Shown: positions 51,633-63,536 of the stretch, in pieces
Layout of the letters: every line of letters starts with the position of its first letter
Position numbering within the stretch: the first letter of the stretch is position 1
The notes under the pieces: generated by a model
Told to the model about the DNA's origin: nothing
Seen by the model: the letters and a program-made list of their open reading frames with translations, nothing else
Database searches by the model: none
Position numbers and translations under genes: made by a program
DNA from: Stenotrophomonas sp. SAU14A_NAIMI4_8
GTDB taxonomy: Bacteria; Pseudomonadota; Gammaproteobacteria; Xanthomonadales; Xanthomonadaceae
NCBI RefSeq assembly: GCF_003086695.1
Contig: NZ_CP025999.1
Location: forward strand, 1,901,680-1,965,679
DNA length: 64,000 nucleotides
Direction: 5' to 3'

Positions 51633-52322
51633 GTGCAGTTGCCCACCCTGCTTGTGACCCTGGCCGGTGAACTGATCCTGGTGCCGGTCACCCTGCTGCC
51701 GATCATCAATCCGCTCAGCACGGCGTCGATCTTCGTTTCCACGGTGGGCAACCGCCGCGCCATGGCCAAGAAGCTGGCGCGGCAGATTGCGGTGAACAGT
51801 TTCGTGGTGATCGTGCTGGCGATGCTGGTCGGCACCTATGTGCTGTCGTTGTTCGGCATTTCCCTGCCGGTGGTGCGTATCGGTGGCGGCTTGCTGGTGG
51901 CTGCCGCCGGTTGGCGCATGCTGGGTGCGCGTACTGACGACCCGCCCAGCCCGGCGCAGGAGCAGGCCGAGGCGATTGCCGATGCGCAACTGGAAGGCAA
52001 GAGTTTCTTTCCGCTGACGTTCCCGTTGACCACCGGGCCGGGAACCATTGCCGCGTGCATCACCCTGGGCACGCACGTGGAATCGGTGACGCCGCTGCAC
52101 CTGCTGTCGGGTGTGATCGTGGCGGTGGGTGGGGCGCTGCTTGTGGTGGGCGTGATCTATCTGATCCTGCGCAATTCCATTTTTCTGGTTACGCGGCTGG
52201 GCCCGACTGGTGCGGTGGTGATGCAGCAGCTGGTGGCGTTCGTGCTGCTGTGCATTGGCATACAGCTGATGTGGACGGGGTGGGTGGACCTCAATCACGA
52301 GACGTTTGCCGGCGCGGCGTAG
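51633..52322 (+). CDS. MarC-family integral membrane protein
   Basis: A 229-residue protein with GGAGG before GTG 51633 and six membrane segments. Signatures: PIINPLSTASIFVS, IGGGLLVAAAGWRML, FFPLTFPLTTGPGTIAACITLG. The family (MarC/UPF0056) has no proven transport function; early links to multiple antibiotic resistance were not upheld. The stop codon TAG (52320-52322) is the head of a SMAG element, so the repeat sits directly at the end of the gene. Confidence 0.9.
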   Translation: MQLPTLLVTLAGELILVPVTLLPIINPLSTASIFVSTVGNRRAMAKKLARQIAVNSFVVIVLAMLVGTYVLSLFGISLPVVRIGGGLLVAAAGWRMLGARTDDPPSPAQEQAEAIADAQLEGKSFFPLTFPLTTGPGTIAACITLGTHVESVTPLHLLSGVIVAVGGALLVVGVIYLILRNSIFLVTRLGPTGAVVMQQLVAFVLLCIGIQLMWTGWVDLNHETFAGAA

Positions 52323-52616
52323 CGTCGAGCTTGCTCGACGGAGGTTGCCCGGATTGTCGGCCGCACCCCGGAGCCACGCGAGGCGCTTTTGTAGCGTCGA
52401 GCTTGCTCGACGGATGGGGCAGGAGCAGTCGAGCAAGCTCGACTCTACGAAAGGCAAGGGGCAGGAGCAGTCGAGCAAGCTCGACTCTACGAAAGGCAAG
52501 GTGCAGGAGCAGTCGAGCAAGCTCGACTCTACGAAAGGCAAGGGGCAGGAGCAGTCGAGCAAGCTCGACTCTACGAAAGGCAAGGGGCAGGAGCAGTCGA
52601 GCGAGCTCGACTCTAC
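52319..52616. repeat. SMAG cluster with a 42-base-period tandem array
   Basis: Two forward copies (52319-52341, 52391-52413) are followed by five reverse copies starting at 52426, 52468, 52510, 52552 and 52594, exactly 42 bases apart. The linkers between the reverse copies (GAAAGGCAAGGGGCAGGAG, one differing at one base) are nearly identical, so this is a true tandem repeat rather than separate insertions. The last copy has an arm change (GAGCGAGCTC). Confidence 0.93.
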
Positions 52617-52631
52617 CGGGGCGGTGCGGGA

Positions 52632-52991
52632 TCAGTGCTGCTGCAGCAGTTCGACCAGCTGGCGCAGGCGGTAGGGCTTGGGCAGGAATTCGACCTGGTC
52701 GGGCAGCGGCGGCAGCTGCGAGCGCGCGTAGCCGGAGGACAGGATCATGCGCGCGTGCGGCTGGTCGCGGGCCACGTGCTCGCTCAGTTCAATGCCCGAC
52801 ATGCCGTTGGGCATGCTGATATCGCTGAACACCACGTCGAAGCGGGTGCCGCTCTGCAGCAACGCCACCGCTTCGTGACCGTCGGCCGTGGTTTCCACGT
52901 CGATGCCGAAATCGCGCAGGGCCAGGCCGATCATTTCGCGCAGATCGGTCTGGTCCTCCACCATCAATACGCGGATCGGGTCATCGGTCAT
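52632..52991 (-). CDS. Stand-alone response-regulator receiver
   Basis: A 119-residue receiver domain only: MVEDQTDLREM with the acidic pair, FSDISMPNG with the phospho-acceptor Asp at about 56, ILSSGYA with the switch residue, and FLPKPY with the conserved Lys. It lacks an output domain, so it acts on other proteins. It overlaps the histidine kinase gene upstream by 11 bases and is the obvious partner of that kinase. Confidence 0.94.
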   Translation of the reverse strand: MTDDPIRVLMVEDQTDLREMIGLALRDFGIDVETTADGHEAVALLQSGTRFDVVFSDISMPNGMSGIELSEHVARDQPHARMILSSGYARSQLPPLPDQVEFLPKPYRLRQLVELLQQH

Positions 52992-54222
52992 GGGTGGAGT
53001 CCTCTATTGCAGGAAGCAGCAGGCTGACTGTCGTGCCAACACCGGGGGTGGTGGCCACGTCGACGAAACCGCCGCTCTGGGTGGTGAAACCGAACACCTG
53101 GCTCAGGCCCAGGCCGCTGCCTTTGCCAATGTCCTTGGTGGTGAAGAAGGGCTCGCTGGCGCGCTCGGCGATCTCCGGCGCCATGCCATGGCCCTCGTCG
53201 TGGACACGCAGGGTAACGTATGCGCGCTCCACGTGCCCGTCGGCATCGGGGTCCAGGCGCCGTTCCAGCGCGGTGGCCACCCGCACCCGGCCCCCGGGCG
53301 GGGTGGCTTCGGCGGCGTTGGCCACCAGGTTGGCCAGCGCGGTTTCCAGCTGCGCCCGGTCCAGGCACACCGGCGGCAGGTCCAGGGTCATCGAGGTGTC
53401 CAGGCCGATGCCGGGCGGGCAGCTGCGCTGCAGGGCGTCCAATTGACCGCCGATCAAGGCATTGATGTCCACCCGGTCGCGCACCAGCGTCTGCCCGGAA
53501 CTGAACGCCAGCAGCTGGCGGGTCAGCCGGGCACCACGGTCGGTGGCCGCCTGGGCGCTGGCCAGCAGCTCCTGCGCGCGTGGGTCCTGGCCGACGCGCA
53601 GCGAGACCAGGTCGATGGCGTTGCCGATGGTGGTCAGCAGGTTGTTGAATTCATGCGACAAACCGCGGCTGAGCCGGCCCACGGTCTCGAACTGCTGGGT
53701 CTGGCGCAGCGCGCGCTGGGCATCGCGCAGCAGGCGCTGTGCCTGCCAGCTTTCGGTGATGTCGCGGGTGATCTTGACGAAGCCCAGCAGCTGGCCCTGT
53801 TCGACCACCGGTTCGATCACGATGCTGGCGCGGAACGAAGAACCGTCCCTGCGCAGCCGCCAGCCCTCGCTGGCATGGTGCCCATCGCGTGCGGCCAGCT
53901 GCAGCAGGCGCTGCGGTTCACCGGCGTCGCGGTCCTTGGCCAGGTAGAAGCGGCCGAAATGGGTGCCCACCACTTCCTCGGCCAGGAACCCCTTGATGCG
54001 CTGCGCGCCCGGGTTCCAGCTGCAGATGATGCCATCGGGATCGAGCAGGTACAGCGCATGGTCATGCACGCTGTCAATCAGCAATCGCAATTGTCGTGAG
54101 GGATCCGTCAGTGCGGAATCCGTGAATGCGGCAGCGACCACGTCAATAGAAAAAGCCCCTGTAAGGGCGCAGACCCTAGGCAGCGCAGCGTGAAGGATAT
54201 GTGCAGGCGCGGCGTGTGCCAT
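52981..54222 (-). CDS. PAS-domain sensor histidine kinase
   Basis: A 413-residue soluble kinase; ATG 54222 is chosen, and a longer frame to 54357 would run into the divergent gene. Residues about 48-160 form a PAS domain (LYLLDPDGIICSWNPGAQRIKGF) with a PAC tail. The phospho-acceptor His lies in GLSHEFNNLLT. The ATPase has NAAEATPPGG for the N box, VHDEGHGM for G1, and GKGSGLGLSQVFG for G2. No membrane segment. Transcribed with its receiver, away from the multi-receiver hybrid kinase. Confidence 0.92.
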   Translation of the reverse strand: MAHAAPAHILHAALPRVCALTGAFSIDVVAAAFTDSALTDPSRQLRLLIDSVHDHALYLLDPDGIICSWNPGAQRIKGFLAEEVVGTHFGRFYLAKDRDAGEPQRLLQLAARDGHHASEGWRLRRDGSSFRASIVIEPVVEQGQLLGFVKITRDITESWQAQRLLRDAQRALRQTQQFETVGRLSRGLSHEFNNLLTTIGNAIDLVSLRVGQDPRAQELLASAQAATDRGARLTRQLLAFSSGQTLVRDRVDINALIGGQLDALQRSCPPGIGLDTSMTLDLPPVCLDRAQLETALANLVANAAEATPPGGRVRVATALERRLDPDADGHVERAYVTLRVHDEGHGMAPEIAERASEPFFTTKDIGKGSGLGLSQVFGFTTQSGGFVDVATTPGVGTTVSLLLPAIEDSTHDR

Positions 54223-54290
54223 TCGTCGTATGCGGCTGAATGCGACACGGGGTATCCTCATCCCCCTTTTGCCGACTGGAAACCACCTGC

Positions 54291-57397
<3,107 letters not shown>

Positions 57398-57401
<4 letters not shown>

Positions 57402-58222
57402 ACGAACAGGCGCTGTTCGACCTGGAACTGAAGGTGCTGCTGGAAGCGTTGTACCAGCGCTACCACTACGACTTCCGCAGCTACGCCATTTCGTCGCTGC
57501 GGCGGCGGGTGCGCCAGGCCATGCAGCGCTATGAGTGCGAGCGCCTGGTGGACCTGCAGCACCGCCTGCTGCACGAGCCGGAGCTGTTCGCCCAGGCCAT
57601 GCAGTTCTTCACCGTGCAGGTCTCGGAAATGTTCCGTGACCCGGCCTATTTCCGCGAACTGCGCGAGCAGGTGGTGCCGGTGCTGCGCACCTGGCCGTCG
57701 GTGAAGCTGTGGGTGGCCGGCTGCAGCACGGGCGAGGAAGTGTGGTCGCTGGCGATCCTGCTGCACGAGGAAGGCCTGCTCGATCGCAGCATCGTCTACG
57801 CCACCGATATCAACCCGGAGGCACTGGCCACCGCCGAGGCCGGTGCCTATGGCATCGACCGCCTGGCGCAGTTCAGTCGCAACTACCTGGCCGCCGGTGG
57901 CACCGGTTCACTGTCTGATTACTACGCCACCGCCTACGATGGCGCGGTGTTTGATCGCCAGCTGCGCCGCAACGTGGTGTTTGCCGACCACAGTCTGGCC
58001 ACCGACACGGTGTTTTCCGAAGTGCATCTGGTGTCCTGCCGCAACGTGCTGATCTATTTCAACCGCGATCTGCAGGACCGTGCGGTCGGGCTGTTCCGCG
58101 AAGCGCTGGTGCACCGGGGCTTCCTGGGCCTGGGCAGCAAGGAATCACTGCAGTTTGGCATCCACCATGGCGCGTTCGAAGTCTGCTCGCGCGAGCACCG
58201 CCTGTACCGGAAGGTGGCCTGA
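57398..58222 (+). CDS. CheR-type protein methyltransferase
   Basis: A 274-residue methyltransferase. The N-terminal helical domain (YHYDFRSYAISSLRRRVRQAM) is followed by a SAM-binding domain with WVAGCSTGEEVWSLAILL, ATDINPEALATAEAG and LVSCRNVLIYF, all CheR signatures. CheR adds methyl groups to glutamates of chemoreceptors, but no receptor gene is present. Here it may act on the GAF hybrid kinase or its coiled coil. Overlap with both neighbours shows it belongs to the signalling unit. Confidence 0.93.
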
Positions 58223-58794
58223 TGGCCGATCAGCGTCCGGCGCTGGTGGTGGTGGGCGCTTCGGCGGGTGGCGTGGCAGCGTTGCAGCAGCTGCTGGGCG
58301 CGCTGCCGGCCAGCCTGCCGGTGCCGGTGCTGGTGGTGCTGCATCTGCCGCGTGACCGCAGCAGCCGCATTGCCGAAGTGCTGGCGCCGTACTGCGTGGT
58401 GGCCCTGCGCGAGGCCGAGGACAAGCAGCCGCTGCAGCCGGGTACGGTGACCTTCGCGCCGCCGGACTACCACCTGCTGGTGGAAGACACCCAGGCGGTG
58501 GCGCTGTCGATGGATGAGCCGGTGCTGTTTTCGCGGCCGGCCATCGATCCGCTGTTCGAATCCGCCGCGGCGGTGTTCGGTGCGGGTGTGCTGGCGGTAC
58601 TGCTGACCGGGGCCAGCAGTGATGGCAGCGAAGGCGTGGCCGCAGTGCGCAGTGCCGGTGGCCGCGCCTGGCTGCAATGCCCCGAGGAGGCCGAAGCATC
58701 GATGATGCCGGCCTCCGCCCTGCAGCACGCCGGCGCTGACGCCGTGCTGTCCCTTGAAACATTGTGCTGTCGCCTGAAGGAAGTTTTCGCATGA
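58222..58794 (+). CDS. CheB-type methylesterase catalytic domain
   Basis: A 190-residue protein with only the CheB catalytic domain and no receiver. GASAGGVAALQQLL carries the active Ser, HLPRDRSSRIAEVL the His, and LTGASSDGSEGVAAVR the Asp. FAPPDYHLLV is also conserved. Unlike classical CheB it cannot be activated by its own receiver, so regulation must come from interaction with the neighbouring receivers. Start codon ATG 58222 overlaps the CheR stop by one base. Confidence 0.93.
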   Translation: MADQRPALVVVGASAGGVAALQQLLGALPASLPVPVLVVLHLPRDRSSRIAEVLAPYCVVALREAEDKQPLQPGTVTFAPPDYHLLVEDTQAVALSMDEPVLFSRPAIDPLFESAAAVFGAGVLAVLLTGASSDGSEGVAAVRSAGGRAWLQCPEEAEASMMPASALQHAGADAVLSLETLCCRLKEVFA

Positions 58795-59930
58795 ACCTGC
58801 TGCCGCCTGAGCCTGCCCCGACGCAGTCCCCGGTCAACCTGCTGATCGTCGATGACGTGCCGCAGAACCTGGTGGCCATGCAGGCGCTGCTGCGCCGCGA
58901 CGGGGTGAACCTGCTGCTGGCCGGTTCCGGCGCACAGGCGCTGGAGCTGCTGCTGGAGCATGAAGTGGCGCTGGCGCTGCTGGATGTGCACATGCCCGAG
59001 ATCGACGGCTTCACCCTGGCCGAGCTGATGCGCGGTTCGCAGCGCAGCCGCGATGTGCCGATCATCTTCCTGACCGCCTCGCCCGACGACCCGGTGCGCG
59101 CGTTCAAGGGCTATGAAAGCGGCGCGGTGGATTTCCTGCACAAGCCTGTGGCGCCGCAGGTGATCCTGAGCAAGGTGAGCGTGTTCATCGAGCTCTACCA
59201 GCAACGCCAGTTGCTGAAGGCCCGCAACGAGGCGCTGGAGCGGGCGCTGAAGCTCAACGAGACCATGGCCGCGGTGTTGACCCACGACCTGCGCACGCCG
59301 TTGTCGGCCATCCTGCTGTGCGCCGACAAGCTGAGCCTGGAGCTGCCGGCCGACAACGCGTCGGCGCAGCAGACGCTCAAGCACCTGGAGGCCAGTACGG
59401 TGCGCATGGCGCGCATGGTGGAACAGCTGCTGGACTTCTCGCGCATCCGCACCGGCGGCCTGCGCATGGATGCGGCGGCGTGTGACCTGGCCGAGGTGAC
59501 CCGTGCGGTGTTGGCCGAGGCCGGCAGCGCGCATGGCAGCGCCCGGCTGCAGTTCGAACAGGATGGCGACAGCGGTCTGCAGGGCGACCTGGATCGGCTG
59601 GGCCAGATTGCCGCGAACCTGGTCGGCAACGCGCTGACCCATGGCGGTGATTCGGCGGTGCAGGTGCAGGTCGATGGCCGCGATGCGCATACGGTCACCC
59701 TGCGTGTGCGCAATGCCGGCCAGATCGATGCGGCGCTGCTGCCGCGACTGTTCGAACCTTTCAAGGCCAGCTTCCACCCCAGCAAGGGCCTGGGGCTGGG
59801 CTTGTACATCGCCGACCAGTTCGTGCGCGCGCATCACGGACGATTGACCGCACGCAACGAGGCAGGGCAGGTGGTGTTCGAAGCGATTCTGCCGCGTCGC
59901 GTGGATGGACGCGCCATCGCCGCTTCCTGA
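58791..59930 (+). CDS. Receiver-histidine kinase protein
   Basis: A 379-residue protein. Residues about 20-140 form a receiver (LLIVDDVPQNL, LLDVHMPEIDG with acceptor Asp, LTASPDD, FLHKPV). HisKA follows with VLTHDLRTPLSAILL, then an ATPase with NLVGNALTHGG and GLGLGLYIADQFV. It lacks a sensor, so it should be switched by phosphotransfer from the upstream hybrid kinase. ATG 58791 overlaps the CheB stop (ATGA). Last gene of the four-gene unit. Confidence 0.92.
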   Translation: MNLLPPEPAPTQSPVNLLIVDDVPQNLVAMQALLRRDGVNLLLAGSGAQALELLLEHEVALALLDVHMPEIDGFTLAELMRGSQRSRDVPIIFLTASPDDPVRAFKGYESGAVDFLHKPVAPQVILSKVSVFIELYQQRQLLKARNEALERALKLNETMAAVLTHDLRTPLSAILLCADKLSLELPADNASAQQTLKHLEASTVRMARMVEQLLDFSRIRTGGLRMDAAACDLAEVTRAVLAEAGSAHGSARLQFEQDGDSGLQGDLDRLGQIAANLVGNALTHGGDSAVQVQVDGRDAHTVTLRVRNAGQIDAALLPRLFEPFKASFHPSKGLGLGLYIADQFVRAHHGRLTARNEAGQVVFEAILPRRVDGRAIAAS

Positions 59931-60013
59931 ATTCTTCAGCAAGTTCCGGCGGCGATTGAGACGCATCCGTCCGCAACTGCTACGGTGGGTGTCTCTCTGG
60001 TCAAGGACGCCCC

Positions 60014-60433
60014 ATGCCACTGTGCGCCATCGCCTATGTCAGCCAGGCAAAGGCAGATCTTCCGGTTGAACGCATGCACGCGCTGGTGGACGACGCGGCA
60101 CGCTTCAACAAGATGGCGGGCGTCACCGGCGTGCTGCTCAACGATGGCCAACGCTTCCTGCAGTACATCGAAGGTCCGCCCGATGGCATCGATTCGGTGT
60201 ACGAACGCATCCTGCGCGCGGGCAGTCACCACGATCTGATGGAGCTGGCGCGCGGGCATCTGGGCCAGCGGCAGTTTCCCTATTGGTCGATGCGCGTGCT
60301 GCCGGTCGAGGCTTCGCTGCTGCGGCAGTTGGCCGCCGGTGACTGGTCCGGTTTCGCGCGCACGCTGGCAGGGGATGCCGGCGGCCCGACCGCCATCGAT
60401 CTGCTGGCGCAGATTGTGCAGCCGTCGCTGTAA
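60014..60433 (+). CDS. BLUF-domain blue-light photoreceptor
   Basis: A 139-residue protein with AAGGA before ATG 60014. The BLUF residues are present: Tyr8 in AIAYVSQA, Asn32 in RFNKMAGVTGVLL, and the Gln of FLQYIEG, which hydrogen-bond to flavin. A WSM segment in the last strand completes the sensor. No output domain, so it is the short type that acts through a partner. It follows the signalling cluster by 83 bases on the same strand. Confidence 0.9.
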   Translation: MPLCAIAYVSQAKADLPVERMHALVDDAARFNKMAGVTGVLLNDGQRFLQYIEGPPDGIDSVYERILRAGSHHDLMELARGHLGQRQFPYWSMRVLPVEASLLRQLAAGDWSGFARTLAGDAGGPTAIDLLAQIVQPSL

Positions 60434-60516
60434 CACCGGTCCCGGGCGCACCACTTCACCCGCAGGTCACAAGCGCCGCGCTTTCATCGGCTGATCCCCG
60501 GGGAATGGAGCACGAC

Positions 60517-61569
60517 ATGGCGCGCATGAAGTGGCAGGGCAGGGCGATGCTGGCAATGGCGCTGGCAGCGGCGGTTTCACCGGCACTGGCGTGTACGCGC
60601 GCGGTGTACCTGGGCGACAACGGTGATGTGATCACCGCGCGCTCCATGGACTGGAAGGTGGATGTGGCCACCAACCTGTACGTGCTGCCACGGGGGATTG
60701 AACGCAATGGCCAGGCCGGGCCGAAGTCGATTGCCTGGAAGGCGCGCTACGGCAGCGTGGTGGCGACCGGCTACGACGTGTCCACCACCGACGGCATGAA
60801 CGAAAAGGGCCTGGTGGCCAACCTGCTGTGGCTGGTGGAATCGGAATACCCCAAGAGCCGCAGCAACAAGCCGGGCCTGGCCATTTCGCTGTGGGCACAG
60901 TACGTGCTGGACAACTTTGCGACCGTGCAGGAAGCAGTGGCCGCGCTGGAGCGCGAGCCGTATTCCATCGTGACCGACAAGGTGCCCGGCGAAGATCGCC
61001 AGGCCACGTTGCACCTGTCCCTGTCCGATGCCAGCGGTGACAGCGCCATCGTCGAGTACATCGGCGGACGCCAGGTGATCCACCACGACCGCCGCTACCA
61101 GGTGATGACCAACTCACCCATCTTCGATGAGCAGCTGGCTCTGAACGCGTACTGGAAGCAGATCGGCGGCACCGTGATGCTGCCCGGAACCAATCGTTCG
61201 GCCGACCGCTTCGCGCGTGCCTCGTTCTACATCAATGCCATTCCCAAGGCAGAAGACCCGGTGGTGGCGCTGGCCAGTGTGTTCAGCGTGATCCGCAATG
61301 CATCGGTGCCCTACGGCATCACCACGCCGGGCGAGCCCAACATTTCGTCCACCCGCTGGCGCACGGTGGCCGACCACAAGCGGCGCCTGTATTTCTTCGA
61401 GTCGGCGCTCACGCCCAATACGTTCTGGGTGGACCTGAACAAGATCGACTTCGCCGGGCCAGTGCTGAAGCTGGACCTGGGCCCGGACCAGCGCAACACC
61501 TTCGCCGGTGATGCGCTGTCCCATTTCCAGCCCAGCAAGCCATTCGCGTTCCTGGGTACCGACGGCTAG
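60517..61569 (+). CDS. Exported choloylglycine hydrolase-family (linear amide hydrolase) enzyme
   Basis: A 350-residue Ntn hydrolase. ATG 60517 follows GGAG by six bases; an in-frame ATG at 60505 is possible. The leader ends PALA and the next residue, Cys26, is the N-terminal nucleophile (CTRAVYLG), exposed by signal-peptide cleavage. Supporting residues: ARSMDWKVD, DGMNEKGL, VMTNSPIFDEQL and a late Arg in SSTRWRTVAD. Relatives split bile-acid amides, penicillin V or acyl-homoserine lactones. Its TAG stop shares CTAG with the convergent gene. Confidence 0.92.
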   Translation: MARMKWQGRAMLAMALAAAVSPALACTRAVYLGDNGDVITARSMDWKVDVATNLYVLPRGIERNGQAGPKSIAWKARYGSVVATGYDVSTTDGMNEKGLVANLLWLVESEYPKSRSNKPGLAISLWAQYVLDNFATVQEAVAALEREPYSIVTDKVPGEDRQATLHLSLSDASGDSAIVEYIGGRQVIHHDRRYQVMTNSPIFDEQLALNAYWKQIGGTVMLPGTNRSADRFARASFYINAIPKAEDPVVALASVFSVIRNASVPYGITTPGEPNISSTRWRTVADHKRRLYFFESALTPNTFWVDLNKIDFAGPVLKLDLGPDQRNTFAGDALSHFQPSKPFAFLGTDG

Positions 61570-62366
61570 GGCGCGGCGGGGCCTTTGCTGTCGCTCGGGT
61601 AGACGGCCAGGATGTCGCAGCCCGGGCGTGCGAAGCGCGGGCCGTAGGAGCGGGCATCGTTCTCGATGCCCGACGGCTGCAGCACGATGCGATCGCGCGG
61701 GTTGCCGCAGATCAGCCCGTTCTGGAACCCGGACTGGAAATCGACCTCGGTGGCGCCGGCCAGGATCGAGCAGCTGCTAGCCAGTTCAACCGTGTAATAG
61801 CGGTGGCCACCGTTGCGGCGCGGGTTGGTTTCCACCACCACGCCTTCGGGGGTTTCGCTCCAGCCACGCACGTGGCGGGTGGCAAAGCAGACGGCCGATG
61901 AGGTCTGGAAGGTGTGTCGGCCGCGATCATCGGCGCGCTGCGGTCCGCCCTTGGCCGTCACCGTGACCGTAGGCAGGGTATCGGCGAACTGGCGGCTGCT
62001 TTCGCGCGCGGTGAGGGCGAAGGTACGGTTGTCGATGGGCGTGACTGCGCTTACTGCGCAACGGCGGCCATCGACCACCACCTGTTCGCCCGGTGTGCCG
62101 CAGGCCCAGCCCTGCGGCGCTTCCAGACGCAGTGCTTCGGCCTGGTTCACGCCGGGGCAGGCAGCGCTGAAGTCGATGCGGAAGGCGCGGTCGCGGCCAT
62201 CGCGCACGGCGATGGACCCGGCGGCATCCTGTTCGACCTGCTGCACGCTGCGGGCATCCACGCAGTGCGGCGCGGGCGGCGTACGCGCGTCCTGCGCGCG
62301 CAGGGAAGACAGCGGCTGGCTGGCCAGAAGCAGCGCCAGGGCGATCGGCAGCAGACGTTCCTTCAT
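61566..62366 (-). CDS. Exported protein with two copies of a Cys-containing domain
   Basis: A 266-residue protein starting ATG 62366, with a signal peptide ending near LRAQ. The mature part holds two related halves: each has an early Cys, a hydrophobic strand followed by (S/A)xC, a CG(T/N)P segment, and a late C with a following I/V strand (RRCAVSAV; RPGCDILAV). It looks like a duplicated DUF6491-type fold. Function unknown. It ends in the same CTAG as the choloylglycine-hydrolase gene and diverges from the AraC gene. Confidence 0.75.
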   Translation of the reverse strand: MKERLLPIALALLLASQPLSSLRAQDARTPPAPHCVDARSVQQVEQDAAGSIAVRDGRDRAFRIDFSAACPGVNQAEALRLEAPQGWACGTPGEQVVVDGRRCAVSAVTPIDNRTFALTARESSRQFADTLPTVTVTAKGGPQRADDRGRHTFQTSSAVCFATRHVRGWSETPEGVVVETNPRRNGGHRYYTVELASSCSILAGATEVDFQSGFQNGLICGNPRDRIVLQPSGIENDARSYGPRFARPGCDILAVYPSDSKGPAAP

Positions 62367-62457
62367 CGTGCGATCCCGGTGTGTGTGGATGGCGCCGACC
62401 TTAGCACGGGCCGATGACAGCATTGCAGCCGCCCGGCGGCACGCGCACACTGCGCCG

Positions 62458-63156
62458 ATGGGCGCGATCTTCCACCTGCGGCACTACGGCCAGGCCACCG
62501 GCCTGGACCGGCACGACTACGCGCAGTGGGTGCTGCCGCTGCAGGGCGAACTGCAGTTCGAGATGGAAGGGCACGGCGGCCGGCTGGACCTGCTGCAGGG
62601 TGCCTTCGTGGCCGCTGGCGAGGCGCATGACCAGATGGCGCAGGGCCCGAACGGTTTCGTGATCGTCGATTGCGGCCCGGGTGTACTGGACGATGCCACC
62701 CAGGAGCACCTGTGCCGGCAACGCTGGCTGCACCTGCCGCAGCGCCTGCGCCAGCGGCTGGCCCATGTGCAGGCGGGGCAGACGGTGCCGGAACTGCTGC
62801 CGGACCTGTTGCATGCCTTCGCCCCGGCCGGCAGTGGTGCTCGGTTGCAGGGCCTGTGCGCGGCGGTGCAGCGCGAACCGGGCCAGCACTGGCCGGTGGC
62901 GCGCATGGCGGGGTTTGTCGGGGTGAGTGAAAGCCGCCTGCATGCGCTGTTCCTGGGGGAATTCGGGGTCAGCCCGCAGGCCTGGTTGAGTGCCAACCGG
63001 TTGCGCTGGGCCAAGCACCAGCTGTTGACCAGTACCGCGCCGATCAGCCAGATCGCGCTGGCCGCCGGTTATTCGGAGCAGAGCGCGCTGACCCGTGCGC
63101 TGCGCCGGGAAACCGGGATGACCCCGGCCGCGTGGCGGCGCGGTGAGGTGCCCTGA
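62458..63156 (+). CDS. AraC-family regulator
   Basis: A 232-residue protein starting ATG 62458. The N-terminal half is a small cupin ligand domain (HDYAQWVLPLQGELQFEMEG, GEAHDQMAQG). The C-terminal half has two helix-turn-helix motifs: VARMAGFVGVSESRLHALFLGEFG and ISQIALAAGYSEQSALTRALRRETGMTPAAWR. It is divergent from the duplicated-domain exported protein, 91 bases apart, and may regulate it. A very long frame extending upstream to 61813 is a shadow. Confidence 0.9.
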   Translation: MGAIFHLRHYGQATGLDRHDYAQWVLPLQGELQFEMEGHGGRLDLLQGAFVAAGEAHDQMAQGPNGFVIVDCGPGVLDDATQEHLCRQRWLHLPQRLRQRLAHVQAGQTVPELLPDLLHAFAPAGSGARLQGLCAAVQREPGQHWPVARMAGFVGVSESRLHALFLGEFGVSPQAWLSANRLRWAKHQLLTSTAPISQIALAAGYSEQSALTRALRRETGMTPAAWRRGEVP

Positions 63157-63300
63157 CACTTGCTGTGAAACGCCATGACACGGGCGGCGTTGGGCCGCGG
63201 CGATACGCCATGACACGGGTGGGGTGGGGCTGCGGCGAATTGCCCTGACTCGGGCGGCATGGCCTTGTGGCGGAACGACCGGACTCGGGCGGCGAACGGC
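63157..63300. repeat. Degenerate direct repeats of about 37 bases
   Basis: Four approximate copies of a unit with the core CCATGACACGGGCGGCG or CCNNGACTCGGGCGGC occur around 63168, 63208, 63246 and 63277, each followed by a GC-rich stretch. The copies lie after the AraC stop and before the SMAG elements. No protein or known repeat family is evident. Confidence 0.5.
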
Positions 63301-63304
63301 TTTG

Positions 63305-63405
63305 GTAGCGTCGAGCTTGCTCGACGGCTCTTGCTGGAACGCCGTCGAGCAAGCTCGACGCTACGACGAGCGGGGGCAACAGCCGTCGAGCAAGCTCGAC
63401 GCTAC
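63305..63405. repeat. Three SMAG elements
   Basis: One forward copy (63305-63327) and two reverse copies (63342-63364, 63383-63405), each with GTAG head and the GCGTCGAGC/GCTCGACG arms. The second and third are 41 bases apart, close to the period of the 52 kb array. They lie upstream of the EamA gene, not at a gene end. Confidence 0.9.
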
Positions 63406-63536
63406 GAGAAGCGGGGGCAACCGCCGGCGGGCGGGGCAAGTGCCGCCGCGACGGGCTGGGGCAGTAGCCTCGGTCAAGACGCGCGCGGCGGCGGCGCCTA
63501 CACTGCGCGGCCTGTCCTTCCCCCGACGATGTGTTC

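Noticed and set aside
52426..52616. CRISPR-like appearance of the 42-base-period array
   Set aside because: Linkers are nearly identical rather than unique spacers, and the unit is a SMAG element.
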